Shown here: positions 55,811 to 64,000 of the stretch, one piece after another | How the letters are laid out: every line of letters begins with the position of its first letter | Position numbering within the stretch: position 1 is the stretch's first letter | DNA from: Pseudomonas peradeniyensis | Lineage (GTDB): Bacteria > Pseudomonadota > Gammaproteobacteria > Pseudomonadales > Pseudomonadaceae | Assembly: GCF_014268935.2 (NCBI RefSeq) | Contig: NZ_JABWRJ020000001.1 | Span: 496,001-560,000, forward strand | Direction of reading: 5' to 3' | DNA length: 64,000 nucleotides | The notes under the pieces: model-generated | Told to the model about the DNA's origin: nothing | Database searches by the model: none | Seen by the model: the letters and a program-made list of their open reading frames with translations, nothing else | Program-made: the position numbers and the translations under genes

Positions 55811-57014
55811 GGTGGCCCGGCCCTTGATGCCGGTGGAAGAGGCCCTGGAGCGCCTGCTGGCGCTGGCCGACACGGCGCCCATCGCCGAGACCGAACACGT
55901 ACCGCTGGCCGAGGCCGAAGGGCGGGTCCTGGCCCATGAGCTGGTGGCTGGCCTCGACCTGCCGCCGTGGCCCAATAGCGCCATGGACGGCTACGCCCTG
56001 CGCCTGGCCGACTGGCAGGGCGAACCGCTGCGGGTGACCCAGCGCATCTTTGCCGGGCATGCGCCACAGCCCCTGGAGCCTGGTACCTGCGCAAGGATCT
56101 TCACCGGTGCGCCGCTGCCGGAAGGTGCCGATTGCGTCGAGATGCAGGAAAACACCGAGGTGCTCGAAGACGGCCGGGTGCGCTTTCTCGAGTCCCTGGC
56201 ACTGGCGCAGAACGTTCGCCCCAAAGGCCAGGAAACTCGTGTCGGCGAACAGGTGATGAGCGCCGGCACGCGGCTGGGCCCGATCCAGCTCGGCCTGGCC
56301 GCGACCCTGGGCTTTGGCACGCTCGAAGTGCGACGCCGACCCCGGGTGGCGGTGCTGTCGACTGGCGACGAACTGGTCGAGCCGGGCCTGGCACTGGGAC
56401 CCGGGCAGATCTACAACAGCAACCGACGCCTGCTGGTCAGCTGGCTGCAACGCCTGGGCTGCACGGTGGTCGACGCCGGTATTCTCCCGGACGATCTCGA
56501 GCGCACCCGCCAGTGCCTGGGCGGGCTGGGCGATGTCGACCTGATCCTGTCCACCGGCGGCGTGTCGGTGGGCGAAGCCGATTTCCTCGGCCTGGCCCTG
56601 CGCGAGGCGGGCGAGCTGGCACTGTGGAAGCTGGCGATCAAGCCGGGCAAGCCGCTGACCTTCGGCCATTACCAGGGTGTGCCGGTGATCGGCCTGCCGG
56701 GCAATCCGGCCTCGACCCTGGTCACCTTCGGCCTGCTGACCCGACCCTACCTGCTGCGTCGAATGGGCGTAGCCCATGTCGCGCCGCTGCGCTTCAGCGT
56801 GCCGGCGGGCTTCGACTGGCCCAAGGCCGGGACGCGCCGCGAGTACCTGCGGGCGCGTATCGAGGAGGGTCGCGTGCGCATCTACAAGAACCAGAGCTCC
56901 GGCGTGCTGCGCAGCGCGGCATGGGCCGATGGCGTGGTGGAAGTGCTCGAAGGCACGACGCCGCAACAGGGCGATGCGGTGACGTTCATTCCGTTCAGCG
57001 AACTACTTGGCTAG
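55794..57014 (+). CDS. moeA: Molybdopterin molybdenumtransferase MoeA
   Basis: 406 aa. Inserts molybdate into adenylated molybdopterin. Motifs: DLPPWPNSAMDGYALRLADW, IFTGAPLPEGADCVEMQENT, PRVAVLSTGDELVEPG, STGGVSVGEADFLGLALREA and PVIGLPGNPASTLVTFGLLT. The GTG at 55794 is the longest start and overlaps moaB. A GTG at 55803 and the ATG at 55827 (MPVEEALERLLALADT) are alternatives, the last closest to the family's usual opening. Its 3' end overlaps the convergent glycosyltransferase gene by 12 bases. Confidence 0.93.
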   Translation: MTAVAEVARPLMPVEEALERLLALADTAPIAETEHVPLAEAEGRVLAHELVAGLDLPPWPNSAMDGYALRLADWQGEPLRVTQRIFAGHAPQPLEPGTCARIFTGAPLPEGADCVEMQENTEVLEDGRVRFLESLALAQNVRPKGQETRVGEQVMSAGTRLGPIQLGLAATLGFGTLEVRRRPRVAVLSTGDELVEPGLALGPGQIYNSNRRLLVSWLQRLGCTVVDAGILPDDLERTRQCLGGLGDVDLILSTGGVSVGEADFLGLALREAGELALWKLAIKPGKPLTFGHYQGVPVIGLPGNPASTLVTFGLLTRPYLLRRMGVAHVAPLRFSVPAGFDWPKAGTRREYLRARIEEGRVRIYKNQSSGVLRSAAWADGVVEVLEGTTPQQGDAVTFIPFSELLG

Positions 57015-58238
57015 CACGCTAGCGGCGGCCGCCGCGCCGGCCGGCGCCAGCTGGGTCAGGCGCATGTGCACGTTCTCCAGCTGCTGGGCGGCGACGCTCC
57101 AGTCATGACGCTGACGGGCGAACTGGCGCCCGGCCTCGCTGAGCTGGCACATGCGCCATGGCTGGTTGAGCAACTGGGTGACCAGCAGCGCCAGCTGGCC
57201 GCTGTCATCGCTGCCCAGGTAATGCTCGCCGTTGTTCATGGCCAGGCCCGAGGCGCCCTTGCTGGTGGTGATCACCGGCAACCCGGCGGCCATCGCCTCG
57301 AGGATCTTCACCTTGGAGCCGCCGGCATGGCGCAGCGGCGCGAAGAACAGCGCCGAGCGCCGTTGCAGTTCGCGCAGGTCGGGGCGATAGCCCACCCACT
57401 CGATGCGCGGGTCGTTCCAGTGCAGCTTCCAGCTGGCCGGCAGGGCGTGGCCGGCAATGGCCAGGCGCACCGCCGGATTGCTCATCCACACCTGGGGCAG
57501 GATTTCCTCCAGCGCCCATTCGATCGCCTCCAGGTTGGCGCCGTACTCGAAGTTGCCGACGAACAGCAGGCGCTGGCTGTGCGGCGTGGGGCGCACGTCC
57601 TGGTAGTGGTCGCAGTCCACGCCATTGACCACCACGTTCACCGGGCGCCCGCTGATCTGGCCGATCAGCTCGGCGTCGTGGGCGCTGACCGCCACCACCT
57701 CGGTGGGCTGGCGCAGCACCCGCTGCTCCCAGCGCCGGTAGCGCCAGCGGTCGAAGGCGTTCAGCGGCCGTAGCCACAGGGGCAGGCGGTCGTGACAGGC
57801 GGCGCCCATCACCGACTCCAGGTAGTGCTCGCTGAGCATGTAGGGCAGGCCACGGGCCTGCAAGGCCTTCTCGAACGGCTGGAAGCTATAGCTGTGCTCG
57901 ATCTGGATCACGTCCCAGGGTTCGTCCAGCAGTTGCTCGAAGCGGTGCCTCAGGCAGGGCGCCAGGCCATTGATGATGGCCCGCATGGGGTAGTCGATGA
58001 TGGGCGAGGCCAACAGGTTCAGCGGGCTGTGCAATGCGCGCCGGGGCAGCACCACCAGGCGCTCCACCAAGGGTTCCAGGGCCTCGCGCGCCGCGTCGCT
58101 CAAGGGTACCTTCGACTGCACCAGCAAGGTGATCCGGTGGCCATGCTGCGCCAGGGCGCGCAGCAGGTGGTATTGCCGGGTCTTGCTGCCGCTGGTGGTG
58201 GGCCAGGGCAGGTAGGGCAGGGTCCAGAGTATGCGCAT
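57003..58238 (-). CDS. Glycosyltransferase, GT-B fold (GT4-like)
   Basis: 411 aa. Starts MRILWTLPYLPWPTTSGSKT, the opening of family 1/4 transferases. An N-terminal acceptor domain, then LLFVGNFEYGANLEAIEWAL and the donor-binding region LQRRSALFFAPLRHAGGSKV with KILEAMAAGLPVITTSKGAS (the EAMAAG-P motif). No membrane segment; cytosolic face. Donor and acceptor unknown. With manC 63 bases upstream in the same direction, a GDP-sugar donor such as GDP-mannose is a reasonable inference. It overlaps the moeA end by 12 bases. Confidence 0.87.
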   Translation of the reverse strand: MRILWTLPYLPWPTTSGSKTRQYHLLRALAQHGHRITLLVQSKVPLSDAAREALEPLVERLVVLPRRALHSPLNLLASPIIDYPMRAIINGLAPCLRHRFEQLLDEPWDVIQIEHSYSFQPFEKALQARGLPYMLSEHYLESVMGAACHDRLPLWLRPLNAFDRWRYRRWEQRVLRQPTEVVAVSAHDAELIGQISGRPVNVVVNGVDCDHYQDVRPTPHSQRLLFVGNFEYGANLEAIEWALEEILPQVWMSNPAVRLAIAGHALPASWKLHWNDPRIEWVGYRPDLRELQRRSALFFAPLRHAGGSKVKILEAMAAGLPVITTSKGASGLAMNNGEHYLGSDDSGQLALLVTQLLNQPWRMCQLSEAGRQFARQRHDWSVAAQQLENVHMRLTQLAPAGAAAAASVLAK

Positions 58239-58301
58239 GAGCCCGAATCCTCGCGGTTGGCCGGGTGTCGGCCCTGGATGGCAAAACGCGCCCTCTGGCA
58301 G

Positions 58302-59759
58302 TCAAGCAGGTGCTGCTGCTGCCGGGGCGCGTCCATAGATATCAGTAAAGCGCACGATGTCGTCTTCGCCCAGATACTCGCCGCTCTGCACCTCGATCAT
58401 CACCAGGTCGATGACGCCGGGGTTGGTCAGGCGATGGCTGCGGCCGGGCTTGATGAAGGTCGACTCGTTGGTGTCGAGCAGAAACTCCTCTTCACCGTTG
58501 GTCACGCAGGCCATGCCGCTGACCACGATCCAGTGCTCGCTGCGGTGATGGTGCATCTGCAGCGACAGCGATTCGCCGGGGCGGACCATGATGCGCTTGA
58601 TCTTGAACCGCGGCCCTTCCTCGAGCACGGTGTACAGGCCCCAGGGGCGGGTCACGGTGCGGTGCAGGCGGTAGGCATCGTGGCCCTGGCGCTTGAGTTG
58701 CTGGGCGATCACCTTGACCTCCTGGCTGCGCGCGGCATCGGCGATCAGCAGGGCGTCGGGGGTGTCGATGACGATCAGGTTGTCCAGGCCCACCGCGCCT
58801 ACCAGCCGGCGCGGCGAGTCGATGTAGCAGTTGCTCACGTCGTGCAGCACGGTTTCGCCGTTGCAGTGGTTGCCCTGGCTGTCGGCCGGGCGCAGCTCGC
58901 GCACCGCTTCCCAGCTGCCGATGTCGCTCCAGCCGATGGCGCAGGGCACCACGGCCACCTGGGTGGAGGGCTGCATGAGGGCGTAGTCGATGGAGATGTC
59001 GGGGGCCAGCGCGAAACTGTCGGCGTCGAGTTCCACCTGCTGGCCGCACGTCCCCTCCTTGAACGGGCTCTGCGCCAGGCAGTGGGTCACGTTGTGCAGT
59101 ACCTCGGGGGCATGGGCCTGCAGCTCCTGCAGCACGGTGCCCGCGCGCAGGCAGAACATGCCGGCGTTCCACAGGTGCCGGCCACCGTCCAGGTAGGCCT
59201 GGGCAGTGTCGGCGTCGGGCTTTTCGACGAAGCGGGCGACCCGGTAGCTGTCGCCGTCGAGCGGCTGGCCCAGTTCGACGTAGCCGAAGCCGGTTTCGGC
59301 GCGGGTCGGCAGCAGGCCGAAGGTGGTCAGCCAGCCTTGTGCGGCCAGGGTCATGGCCCGCTGGACGGCCGCCTCGAAGGCGTCCTGGTCCTGGATCAGG
59401 TGGTCGGCAGGCAGTACCAGCAGCAGGCTGTCCTCGCCATGCAGGCGGGCGCAGTGCAGCGCCGCGGCGGCGATGGCGGGGGCGGTGTTGCGACCGAAGG
59501 GTTCGAGGATGAAGTCCAGCGCAATGCGCTGGGTGCCGACCTGGCGATACTCGTCCTGGGTACGGAACACCACTTCGCGGTTGGTCACCGTGAGCACTCG
59601 TTCAACGCCGGGCAGGCTGCTGGCGCGGCTGAAGGTCTTCTGCAGCAGACTCATGCCATCGGGCAGGCGCATGAAGGGCTTTGGCATGGCCTCGCGGGAA
59701 ACCGGCCACAATCGGGTGCCGGCGCCGCCAGCGATGATGCAGGGGATCAGAACGCTCAT
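58302..59759 (-). CDS. manC: Mannose-1-phosphate guanylyltransferase / mannose-6-phosphate isomerase
   Basis: 485 aa bifunctional type II enzyme (AlgA/ManC/WbpW family) making GDP-mannose. The N-terminal nucleotidyltransferase has IAGGAGTRLWPVSREAMPKP, FGRNTAPAIAAAAL, LPADHLIQD and FVEKPDADTAQAYLDGG. The C-terminal cupin isomerase has RPWGLYTVLEEG, PGESLSLQMHHHRSEHWIVV and FIKPGRSHRLTNPG. The ATG at 59759 follows GAGG; an in-frame GTG sits two codons earlier. It forms a two-gene unit with the glycosyltransferase. The alginate, Psl and O-antigen clusters are not in this window, so this is an isolated copy. Confidence 0.9.
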   Translation of the reverse strand: MSVLIPCIIAGGAGTRLWPVSREAMPKPFMRLPDGMSLLQKTFSRASSLPGVERVLTVTNREVVFRTQDEYRQVGTQRIALDFILEPFGRNTAPAIAAAALHCARLHGEDSLLLVLPADHLIQDQDAFEAAVQRAMTLAAQGWLTTFGLLPTRAETGFGYVELGQPLDGDSYRVARFVEKPDADTAQAYLDGGRHLWNAGMFCLRAGTVLQELQAHAPEVLHNVTHCLAQSPFKEGTCGQQVELDADSFALAPDISIDYALMQPSTQVAVVPCAIGWSDIGSWEAVRELRPADSQGNHCNGETVLHDVSNCYIDSPRRLVGAVGLDNLIVIDTPDALLIADAARSQEVKVIAQQLKRQGHDAYRLHRTVTRPWGLYTVLEEGPRFKIKRIMVRPGESLSLQMHHHRSEHWIVVSGMACVTNGEEEFLLDTNESTFIKPGRSHRLTNPGVIDLVMIEVQSGEYLGEDDIVRFTDIYGRAPAAAAPA

Positions 59760-59835
59760 AGTCACAGCCTCGAATCAGGGCGCCGGGGGCAGCGCAATGC
59801 AAGGAAATCACGACCTGTCAGGCGTCTGGCGGCAC

Positions 59836-59855
59836 AAAGTCAATAAAATGACTTT
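59836..59855. promoter_or_regulatory. Inverted repeat upstream of manC
   Basis: AAAGTCA-ATAAAA-TGACTTT is a perfect 7-bp repeat in the AT-rich gap between divergent manC and the lipid-kinase gene. It could be an operator for the manC unit. Nothing else was identified in 59760-60025. Confidence 0.35.
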
Positions 59856-60025
59856 TCGAGTCGGCTTCGTCCGTGATGGCCAAATATTTGTCAGATGATG
59901 CACCTGTGGCGAGCGGCTTTCAATGGTATTTGTGAGAAGTGGCGGTTTTTGGTCGTTGCCGGGAGCAATCTGCGTAACGCGGTGGTCGAGATTGCGATAG
60001 GGCATTTTTATTCGGGGAGAGCGGC

Positions 60026-60913
60026 ATGAGCGAGCGCAAGGCAATGTTGATCCTGCATGGCAAGCAGGCTGGCAACGAAGAGGTGCGAGCCGCGGTGGGT
60101 CAACTGCGCGAGCGGGGCTGGACCCTGGATGTGCGTCTGACCTGGGAGGGCGGTGACGCCCAGCGCCTGGTCGGCGAAGCCTTGGCGGCGGGCTATGGCC
60201 AGGTGGTGGCCGGTGGCGGTGACGGCACCTTGCGCGACGTGGCCGAAGCCATGGGCTTGGCCGCCACCCAGGCCAGCCTGGCGCTGCTGCCACTGGGCAC
60301 CGCCAACGACTTCGCCAGGGCGGCCGGCGTGCCCCTCGAACCGCAGGCGGCTCTCGACCTGCTGGAGGTTCCGGCGCGGCCGATCGACCTGGGGCGGGTG
60401 GGCGACCAGTTGTTCCTGAACATGGCCACCGGGGGCTTCGGCAGCCAGGTCACGGCCAACACCTCGGAAGACTTGAAGAAAGTGCTGGGCGCGGCGGCCT
60501 ACCTGTTCACCGGCCTGTCACGCTTCAGCGAACTGCAGGCTGCCTCGGTCGAGCTGCAGGGGCCTGGCTTCCAATGGCAGGGCGAGTTGCTGGCGCTGGG
60601 CATCGGCAACGGCCGTCAGGCCGGCGGCGGGCACGTGCTGTGCCCGGAGGCGACGGTGGATGACGGCCTGCTGGATATCGGCATCCTGCCGGCGCCGCAG
60701 GAAGTGGCGGGGGCCTTGCGCGACCTGTTGGCCGGTGACGGCCTGTTCGTCCGCGCGCGCTTGCCTTGGGTGGAAATCAAGGGCGCCCAGGGGCTGGACA
60801 TGAACCTCGACGGCGAGCCGCTGCAGGCCGCCAGCCTGCGCTTCGAGGCCATGCCACGGGCGTTGCGCGTGCACCTGCCGACGGATTCGCCGCTGCTCAG
60901 TCGTCCAGGCTGA
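60026..60913 (+). CDS. yegS: YegS-like lipid kinase (DAGK family)
   Basis: 295 aa. Phosphorylates a lipid such as phosphatidylglycerol in vitro for E. coli YegS. Nucleotide-binding motif GQVVAGGGDGTLRDVAEAMG (about 57-76), followed by LLPLGTANDFARAAGVPLEP, both hallmarks of the family. GGGGAGAG precedes the ATG at 60026. Its last 17 bases overlap the end of the convergent response-regulator gene. Confidence 0.92.
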   Translation: MSERKAMLILHGKQAGNEEVRAAVGQLRERGWTLDVRLTWEGGDAQRLVGEALAAGYGQVVAGGGDGTLRDVAEAMGLAATQASLALLPLGTANDFARAAGVPLEPQAALDLLEVPARPIDLGRVGDQLFLNMATGGFGSQVTANTSEDLKKVLGAAAYLFTGLSRFSELQAASVELQGPGFQWQGELLALGIGNGRQAGGGHVLCPEATVDDGLLDIGILPAPQEVAGALRDLLAGDGLFVRARLPWVEIKGAQGLDMNLDGEPLQAASLRFEAMPRALRVHLPTDSPLLSRPG

Positions 60914-61556
60914 TGATCTTCTCGCGCACGGCGAACAGCACCAGCCCCGCCACGTCGTAGATCTGCAGGCGCTTCATGATCTGTGAGCGGTGGGTCTCCA
61001 CGGTCTTGATCGACAGGCCCAGGCCGGCGGCGATCTCCCGGGTCGACTTGCCGCGCACGATCAGGCGCAGGATCTCCAGCTGGCGACCGGTCAGGTTGTG
61101 ACCTTCGTTGCTCGGCTGGCGGCCGCTCTGGGCGCGCAGCAGGGCCTGGTTGATGACGGTGTGGGCGATGGCCGGGCTGAGGTAGCGTTCTTCGTTGCGT
61201 AGCGCGGTGAGCGCCTGTTCCAGTTCGGTGGCCGTGGTGTCCTTGAGCAGGTAGCCGTGGGCGCCGCTTTCCAGGGCACGCATGATCAGTTCCGGGTCGG
61301 TGTGCATCGACAGGATCAGGACCTTGCAGGTGCAACCGTTTGCGCGCAATTGCGTCAGCGCGTCCAGGCCGCTGGTCGAGCGCATGGAGATGTCCAGCAG
61401 GACGATGTCCGGCGCCAGACGCTGGACGTGGTCCAGAAGCTGGTCGCCGTCGTCGGCCTCGCCGATCACGGTGTAACCGGGGATGTCCGATACCAGTGCC
61501 CTGACGCCTGCGCGAATCAGGGAGTGGTCGTCCACCAGCAGTAATCTACAGGTCAT
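60897..61556 (-). CDS. NarL/LuxR-family response regulator
   Basis: 219 aa. Receiver domain (MTCRLLLVDDHSLIRAGVRA; Asp in DIVLLDISMRSTSGLDAL; Lys in GYLLKDTTATELE), then the LuxR helix-turn-helix (LTGRQLEILRLIVRGKSTRE; IAAGLGLSIKTVETHRSQIM). Partner of the kinase just upstream, whose gene it overlaps by 11 bases. Orphan of any obvious target; the GacA/UhpA-like layout is common in Pseudomonas. Confidence 0.93.
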   Translation of the reverse strand: MTCRLLLVDDHSLIRAGVRALVSDIPGYTVIGEADDGDQLLDHVQRLAPDIVLLDISMRSTSGLDALTQLRANGCTCKVLILSMHTDPELIMRALESGAHGYLLKDTTATELEQALTALRNEERYLSPAIAHTVINQALLRAQSGRQPSNEGHNLTGRQLEILRLIVRGKSTREIAAGLGLSIKTVETHRSQIMKRLQIYDVAGLVLFAVREKIISLDD

Positions 61557-62442
61557 CGGGGGCAGGGGTCCTGGCGCGTTCTTGGCTGCGGGGCGGCCAC
61601 GGAAAGAGGGCTTCGATCTGGGTGCCCTGGCCGGGCTGGCTGGTGATGGTCAGGCTGCCTTGCAGCGCGGTCACCCGCTCCTGCATGCCGGCCATGCCGC
61701 GCTGGCCGTATTCTGCGGGAGACTGGGCCGGTACGAAGCCGCCGCCGTCATCGTGGATCGACAGGGCGAGGCCGGCCGAGGTGCGTTGCAGGCGAACCAC
61801 CAGGTTGCGGGCGTCGGCGTGGCGCAACATGTTGGTAACCGCCTCCTGGGTGATGCGGAAGGCGGCCATGGCCACCTCTTCGCTGATGCCACCCAGGCGC
61901 TGCTTGCATTCCAGGCTCCAGTGCACCTCGGTGTTTTCCAGGGTACGTAGCAGATGCGCGCGCAGGCTCGCCTCCAGGCCCAGGCTGGCCAGCTGGCGCG
62001 GGTTGAGAATGGTGGAGACGTCGCGCACGTTGCTCAGGGTCAGGTCCAGGGTACTGCGCAAGGTGCTGCAGTGCTCCTGCAGCTCGGCCGGCACCCGGCG
62101 TTGCAGCCAGTCGACCTGAAGCTTGGCGGCGGTCAGCAGCTGGCCGATATCGTCGTGCAGCTCGCGGCTCAGGCGCTGGCGCTCGCTTTCCTGCACCTTG
62201 AGCATGCGCGTGGCCAGTTCCGCCGGGCGCAGGCTGATCGAGCGCGCCCAGTGGCGCAGGTGCCAGCCGACGCCGATCATCGCCAGCAGTTGCAGCAGCA
62301 GCAGGCTGGCCGACAGGGGCTGGGTGCTCAGGTATACCACCAGGTTCGCCGCCAGCGATGCAACGCACAGCAGCGCGGTCGTCCAGCGCAGCAGGGCAAC
62401 GCTGGAGCGACAACGCTGGAGAAACTTCAAGCGTGGGAGCAT
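61546..62442 (-). CDS. Sensor histidine kinase, NarX/UhpB type (HisKA_3)
   Basis: 298 aa from the ATG at 62442 (MLPRLKFLQRCRSSVALLRW); an upstream ATG at 62487 is possible and neither has a clear ribosome site. Two membrane helices in about residues 18-68 with a very short periplasmic loop, so it probably senses the membrane or a partner. The dimerisation box is ESERQRLSRELHDDIGQLLT with the phospho-His, followed by the ATPase domain (FRITQEAVTNMLRHADARNL; IHDDGGGFVP; GMAGMQERVTALQGSL). Operon with the response regulator. Confidence 0.9.
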   Translation of the reverse strand: MLPRLKFLQRCRSSVALLRWTTALLCVASLAANLVVYLSTQPLSASLLLLQLLAMIGVGWHLRHWARSISLRPAELATRMLKVQESERQRLSRELHDDIGQLLTAAKLQVDWLQRRVPAELQEHCSTLRSTLDLTLSNVRDVSTILNPRQLASLGLEASLRAHLLRTLENTEVHWSLECKQRLGGISEEVAMAAFRITQEAVTNMLRHADARNLVVRLQRTSAGLALSIHDDGGGFVPAQSPAEYGQRGMAGMQERVTALQGSLTITSQPGQGTQIEALFPWPPRSQERARTPAPDDL

Positions 62443-62819
62443 AGATAGGGAAGCCACTGAGTTATAGCGGTTAGGGGCATTGCACACGTCTGACCAGAGG
62501 TTTTACCGCCCCGCGTTCAATCAAGTGCGCAATGCGGATCCAATCGCCCGATAACCTGGGCGCGCATGTTCGAGTGCGCGCATGTTATCACTTTGATTGA
62601 ATTTGGTCGCGGGGGGATAACTGCTTGAAACCTCGTATTTTCCGGGTTGTGGCGGGCCTGGTGGTCGAGGGCTTGGCTAGCAGAGTGCCATTATTAAATG
62701 ATGTTTCCAATGCGCCTGGGGCAACTAATAAACCCGCTGCGCAAAAACATTTGGAAAAACTTGTCCAACTTTGCAAGTTTCACCCTGAGCCGACCTTAGT
62801 TGTGACTCAGTTGGCCGCA
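62443..62819. other. Gene-free gap upstream of the two-component pair
   Basis: 377 bases between two minus-strand genes. Moderately AT-rich around 62600-62800. It holds the kinase promoter and the 3' untranslated region of the HPt-like gene. No repeat, terminator or operator is clear; a 62-codon frame on the minus strand lacks a ribosome site. Confidence 0.5.
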
Positions 62820-63323
62820 TTAGTGTTGCCGGTCGGACGCGTCGATGCCGTTGTCTGCCGTATGAGGGTGGGCGCAGTACACCCCTGTCTGCTGGCAGTC
62901 CGTGCACAGCTGCGTGGACGGCTGGCCCAGGGAGGTGGCCAGTTCGCCCAGCAGCAGCCGTTGTTCGTCGGTGTCCATGCCCAGCTGGCCGGTCTGCGGG
63001 TCGAGCAGCTCCAGTTGCCAGTCGAGCAGGGTCAGGCAGGCGTCCAGTGCAGGCAGGCTGCTACCGTGCAGGTGCTGCTGGGCGCAGGTGGGCGCGAGCA
63101 GCTTTTGCAAGGCAAACGCATAGTGGGCGACCTCGAGCAGGCCGAGCGCGTCGGCGCGGCGGGCGAGGGTATCGAGTGCCGTGGTGAGGCTGTGGCAGGC
63201 GTCCGGGTCGTTGGCGATCAGTTCCAGGTGCTGCAGGCATTCCTGGGACCTGGCCAGCAGGACCTGCGCATCTTGCAGGAAGGCCGCCACGGCGGCGTTG
63301 TGCAGTGGTGTGCTATCCATCAT
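62820..63323 (-). CDS. HPt-like protein lacking the phospho-accepting histidine
   Basis: 167 aa (MMDSTPLHNAAVAAFLQDAQ). The helical part LTTALDTLARRADALGLLEV aligns without gaps on the CheA P1/HPt pattern AxHTLKGSARALGL, but the histidine position is Asp (about residue 51) and the LKG is LAR. AHYAFALQKLLA and ALDACLTLLDWQLELLD continue the bundle. The tail CTDCQQTGVYCAHPH is Cys/His-rich and could bind metal. It stands divergent from cheV. I infer a scaffold or inhibitor in chemotaxis or phosphorelay signalling; no family name is known to me. Confidence 0.75.
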   Translation of the reverse strand: MMDSTPLHNAAVAAFLQDAQVLLARSQECLQHLELIANDPDACHSLTTALDTLARRADALGLLEVAHYAFALQKLLAPTCAQQHLHGSSLPALDACLTLLDWQLELLDPQTGQLGMDTDEQRLLLGELATSLGQPSTQLCTDCQQTGVYCAHPHTADNGIDASDRQH

Positions 63324-63659
63324 GGCGCCCCGTGGTCAGGGATTGGCCGTACCAAGATGATCGCTCGCAAAAGCCTGACTCCGTTCATGCAGTGAGAATG
63401 GCGTCACATTAATGGCTAATGGATATTGCGAACATCAGGTTGCACCCGATTGCTACTAGGGGATTCCCTGATGAGGATTCAGGTGGGTCGTTCGTTGCGA
63501 GCGACGGACGCGGCGGGATGTGGCAGCAGTAAAGCATGATGGTAAAGTGATATCAATCACCCGGCGCGGCTTTTTCCATCAGGGGTCAAGCTGCGCGCGC
63601 ATCCGCCGATACAGGGGGATGCATTCATTTTTTACCGACTCACGCCTGGGGGCTTTCCA
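63324..63659. other. Divergent promoter region of the HPt-like gene and cheV
   Basis: 336 bases without a gene. It includes GTGAT-ATCA-ATCAC at 63547 as a short inverted repeat, and AT-rich blocks suited to promoters for both genes. No FliA-type (TAAA-N15-GCCGATAA) promoter for cheV is convincing. Confidence 0.45.
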
Positions 63660-64000
63660 ATGGCTGGCATTCTCGACACGGTAGACCAACGCACGCAACT
63701 GGTGGGTGAGAACCGCCTGGAAATCCTCATGTTCCGCCTGGCCGGCCGACAGTTGTTCGCCATCAACGTGTTCAAGGTCCAGGAGGTGCTGCAGCTGCCC
63801 AAGCTGACCCTCATGCCACAGCGTCATTCCTTCGTCTGCGGCGTGGTCAACCTGCGTGGCCAGACGCTGCCGGTGATCGACCTGTCCCAGGCGATCGGCA
63901 TGCGCCCGCTGCAGCCCGGGCCGGACAGCACCATCATCGTCACCGAGTACAACCGTTCGGTGCAGGCGTTCCTGGTGGGCGGCGTCGATCGTATCGTCAA
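63660..64000 (+). CDS. cheV: Chemotaxis coupling protein CheV, N-terminal part
   Basis: The first 113 codons are present; the gene runs off the window. MAGILDTVDQRTQLVGENRL opens a CheW domain (LEILMFRLAGRQLFAINVFK; GVVNLRGQTLPVIDLSQAIG). The N-terminal TQLVGENRLE stretch is characteristic of CheV, whose C-terminal receiver should follow. CheV links chemoreceptors to CheA and buffers phosphorylation. GGGGGC precedes the ATG at 63660. Divergent from the HPt-like gene. Confidence 0.9.
   Translation, partial: MAGILDTVDQRTQLVGENRLEILMFRLAGRQLFAINVFKVQEVLQLPKLTLMPQRHSFVCGVVNLRGQTLPVIDLSQAIGMRPLQPGPDSTIIVTEYNRSVQAFLVGGVDRIV

Noticed and set aside
62588..62776. 62-codon minus-strand ORF (MQSWTSFSKCFC)
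   Set aside because: No ribosome site, no recognisable domain, lies in an AT-rich gap.
63520..63560. FliA (sigma-28) promoter for cheV
   Set aside because: TAAAG is present twice, but no GCCGATAA-like -10 at 15-base spacing.

Overview
The window is a piece of a Pseudomonas chromosome, most likely the P. putida group. Evidence: high GC, GC-rich codon use, the rraA-cmaX-crfX-cmpX-sigX-oprF block, the pyrD-rmf-rlmL-dacB block, an aer-acnA pair, and paired REP sequences of the GCGGGGCAAGCCCGC type in intergenic gaps. No integrase, transposase, phage gene or CRISPR array was seen. Almost all of the window is core genome.

Layout. 1-12.2 kb: a cut GntR regulator, a small conserved protein, the large NAD-glutamate dehydrogenase gdhB, the divergent pair ppsR/ppsA (PEP synthase and its regulator), an alpha/beta hydrolase and rraA. 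11.2-15.3 kb: the envelope-stress block cmaX, crfX, cmpX, sigX, oprF. 15.4-20.3 kb, minus strand: a nitrate-assimilation operon nasS-nasT-nasA plus a PP2C-phosphatase/Ser-Thr-kinase fusion. It has a sigma-54 promoter in front and an ANTAR-type antitermination leader before nasA. 20.4-27.1 kb: pyrD, rmf, rlmL and a CHASE-PAS-PAS-GGDEF cyclase. 27.0-28.05 kb: a gene-free kilobase with a G-quadruplex motif, a 13-copy octamer array, two 250-bp inverted arms that each fold into several hairpins, and two hexamer arrays. 28.05-37 kb: dacB, yggL, a BvgS/EvgS-like hybrid kinase with its response regulator, and dgt behind a yqjD/yqjE/yqjK-like trio. 37.1-42.8 kb: an ammonium transporter behind a sigma-54 promoter, a glutaredoxin-like protein, a small gene under a perfect LexA box, a pseudouridine synthase, aer and a CPBP protease. 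42.9-48.7 kb: acnA, rlmM, tusA, pdxB. 48.9-55.1 kb: an ABC exporter, a chemoreceptor behind a PhoB-box-like triple repeat, a lipoprotein-type malate:quinone oxidoreductase, tRNA-Pro(CGG) and a YgdI/YgdR-like lipoprotein. 55.2-64 kb: moaB-moeA, a glycosyltransferase/manC pair, a YegS-like lipid kinase, a NarX/NarL-like two-component pair, a degenerate HPt-like protein and the start of cheV.

Two themes link the genes. One is carbon/nitrogen balance: gdhB, ppsA, nas, amt, mqo and acnA, with several sigma-54-type promoters. The other is sensing and motility: hybrid kinase, diguanylate cyclase, Aer, chemoreceptor, CheV and sigX. The strongest undescribed-looking signal is the inverted pair of multi-hairpin elements at 27240-27964. 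Base changes between its two copies are compensated within stems, which suggests selection on secondary structure.
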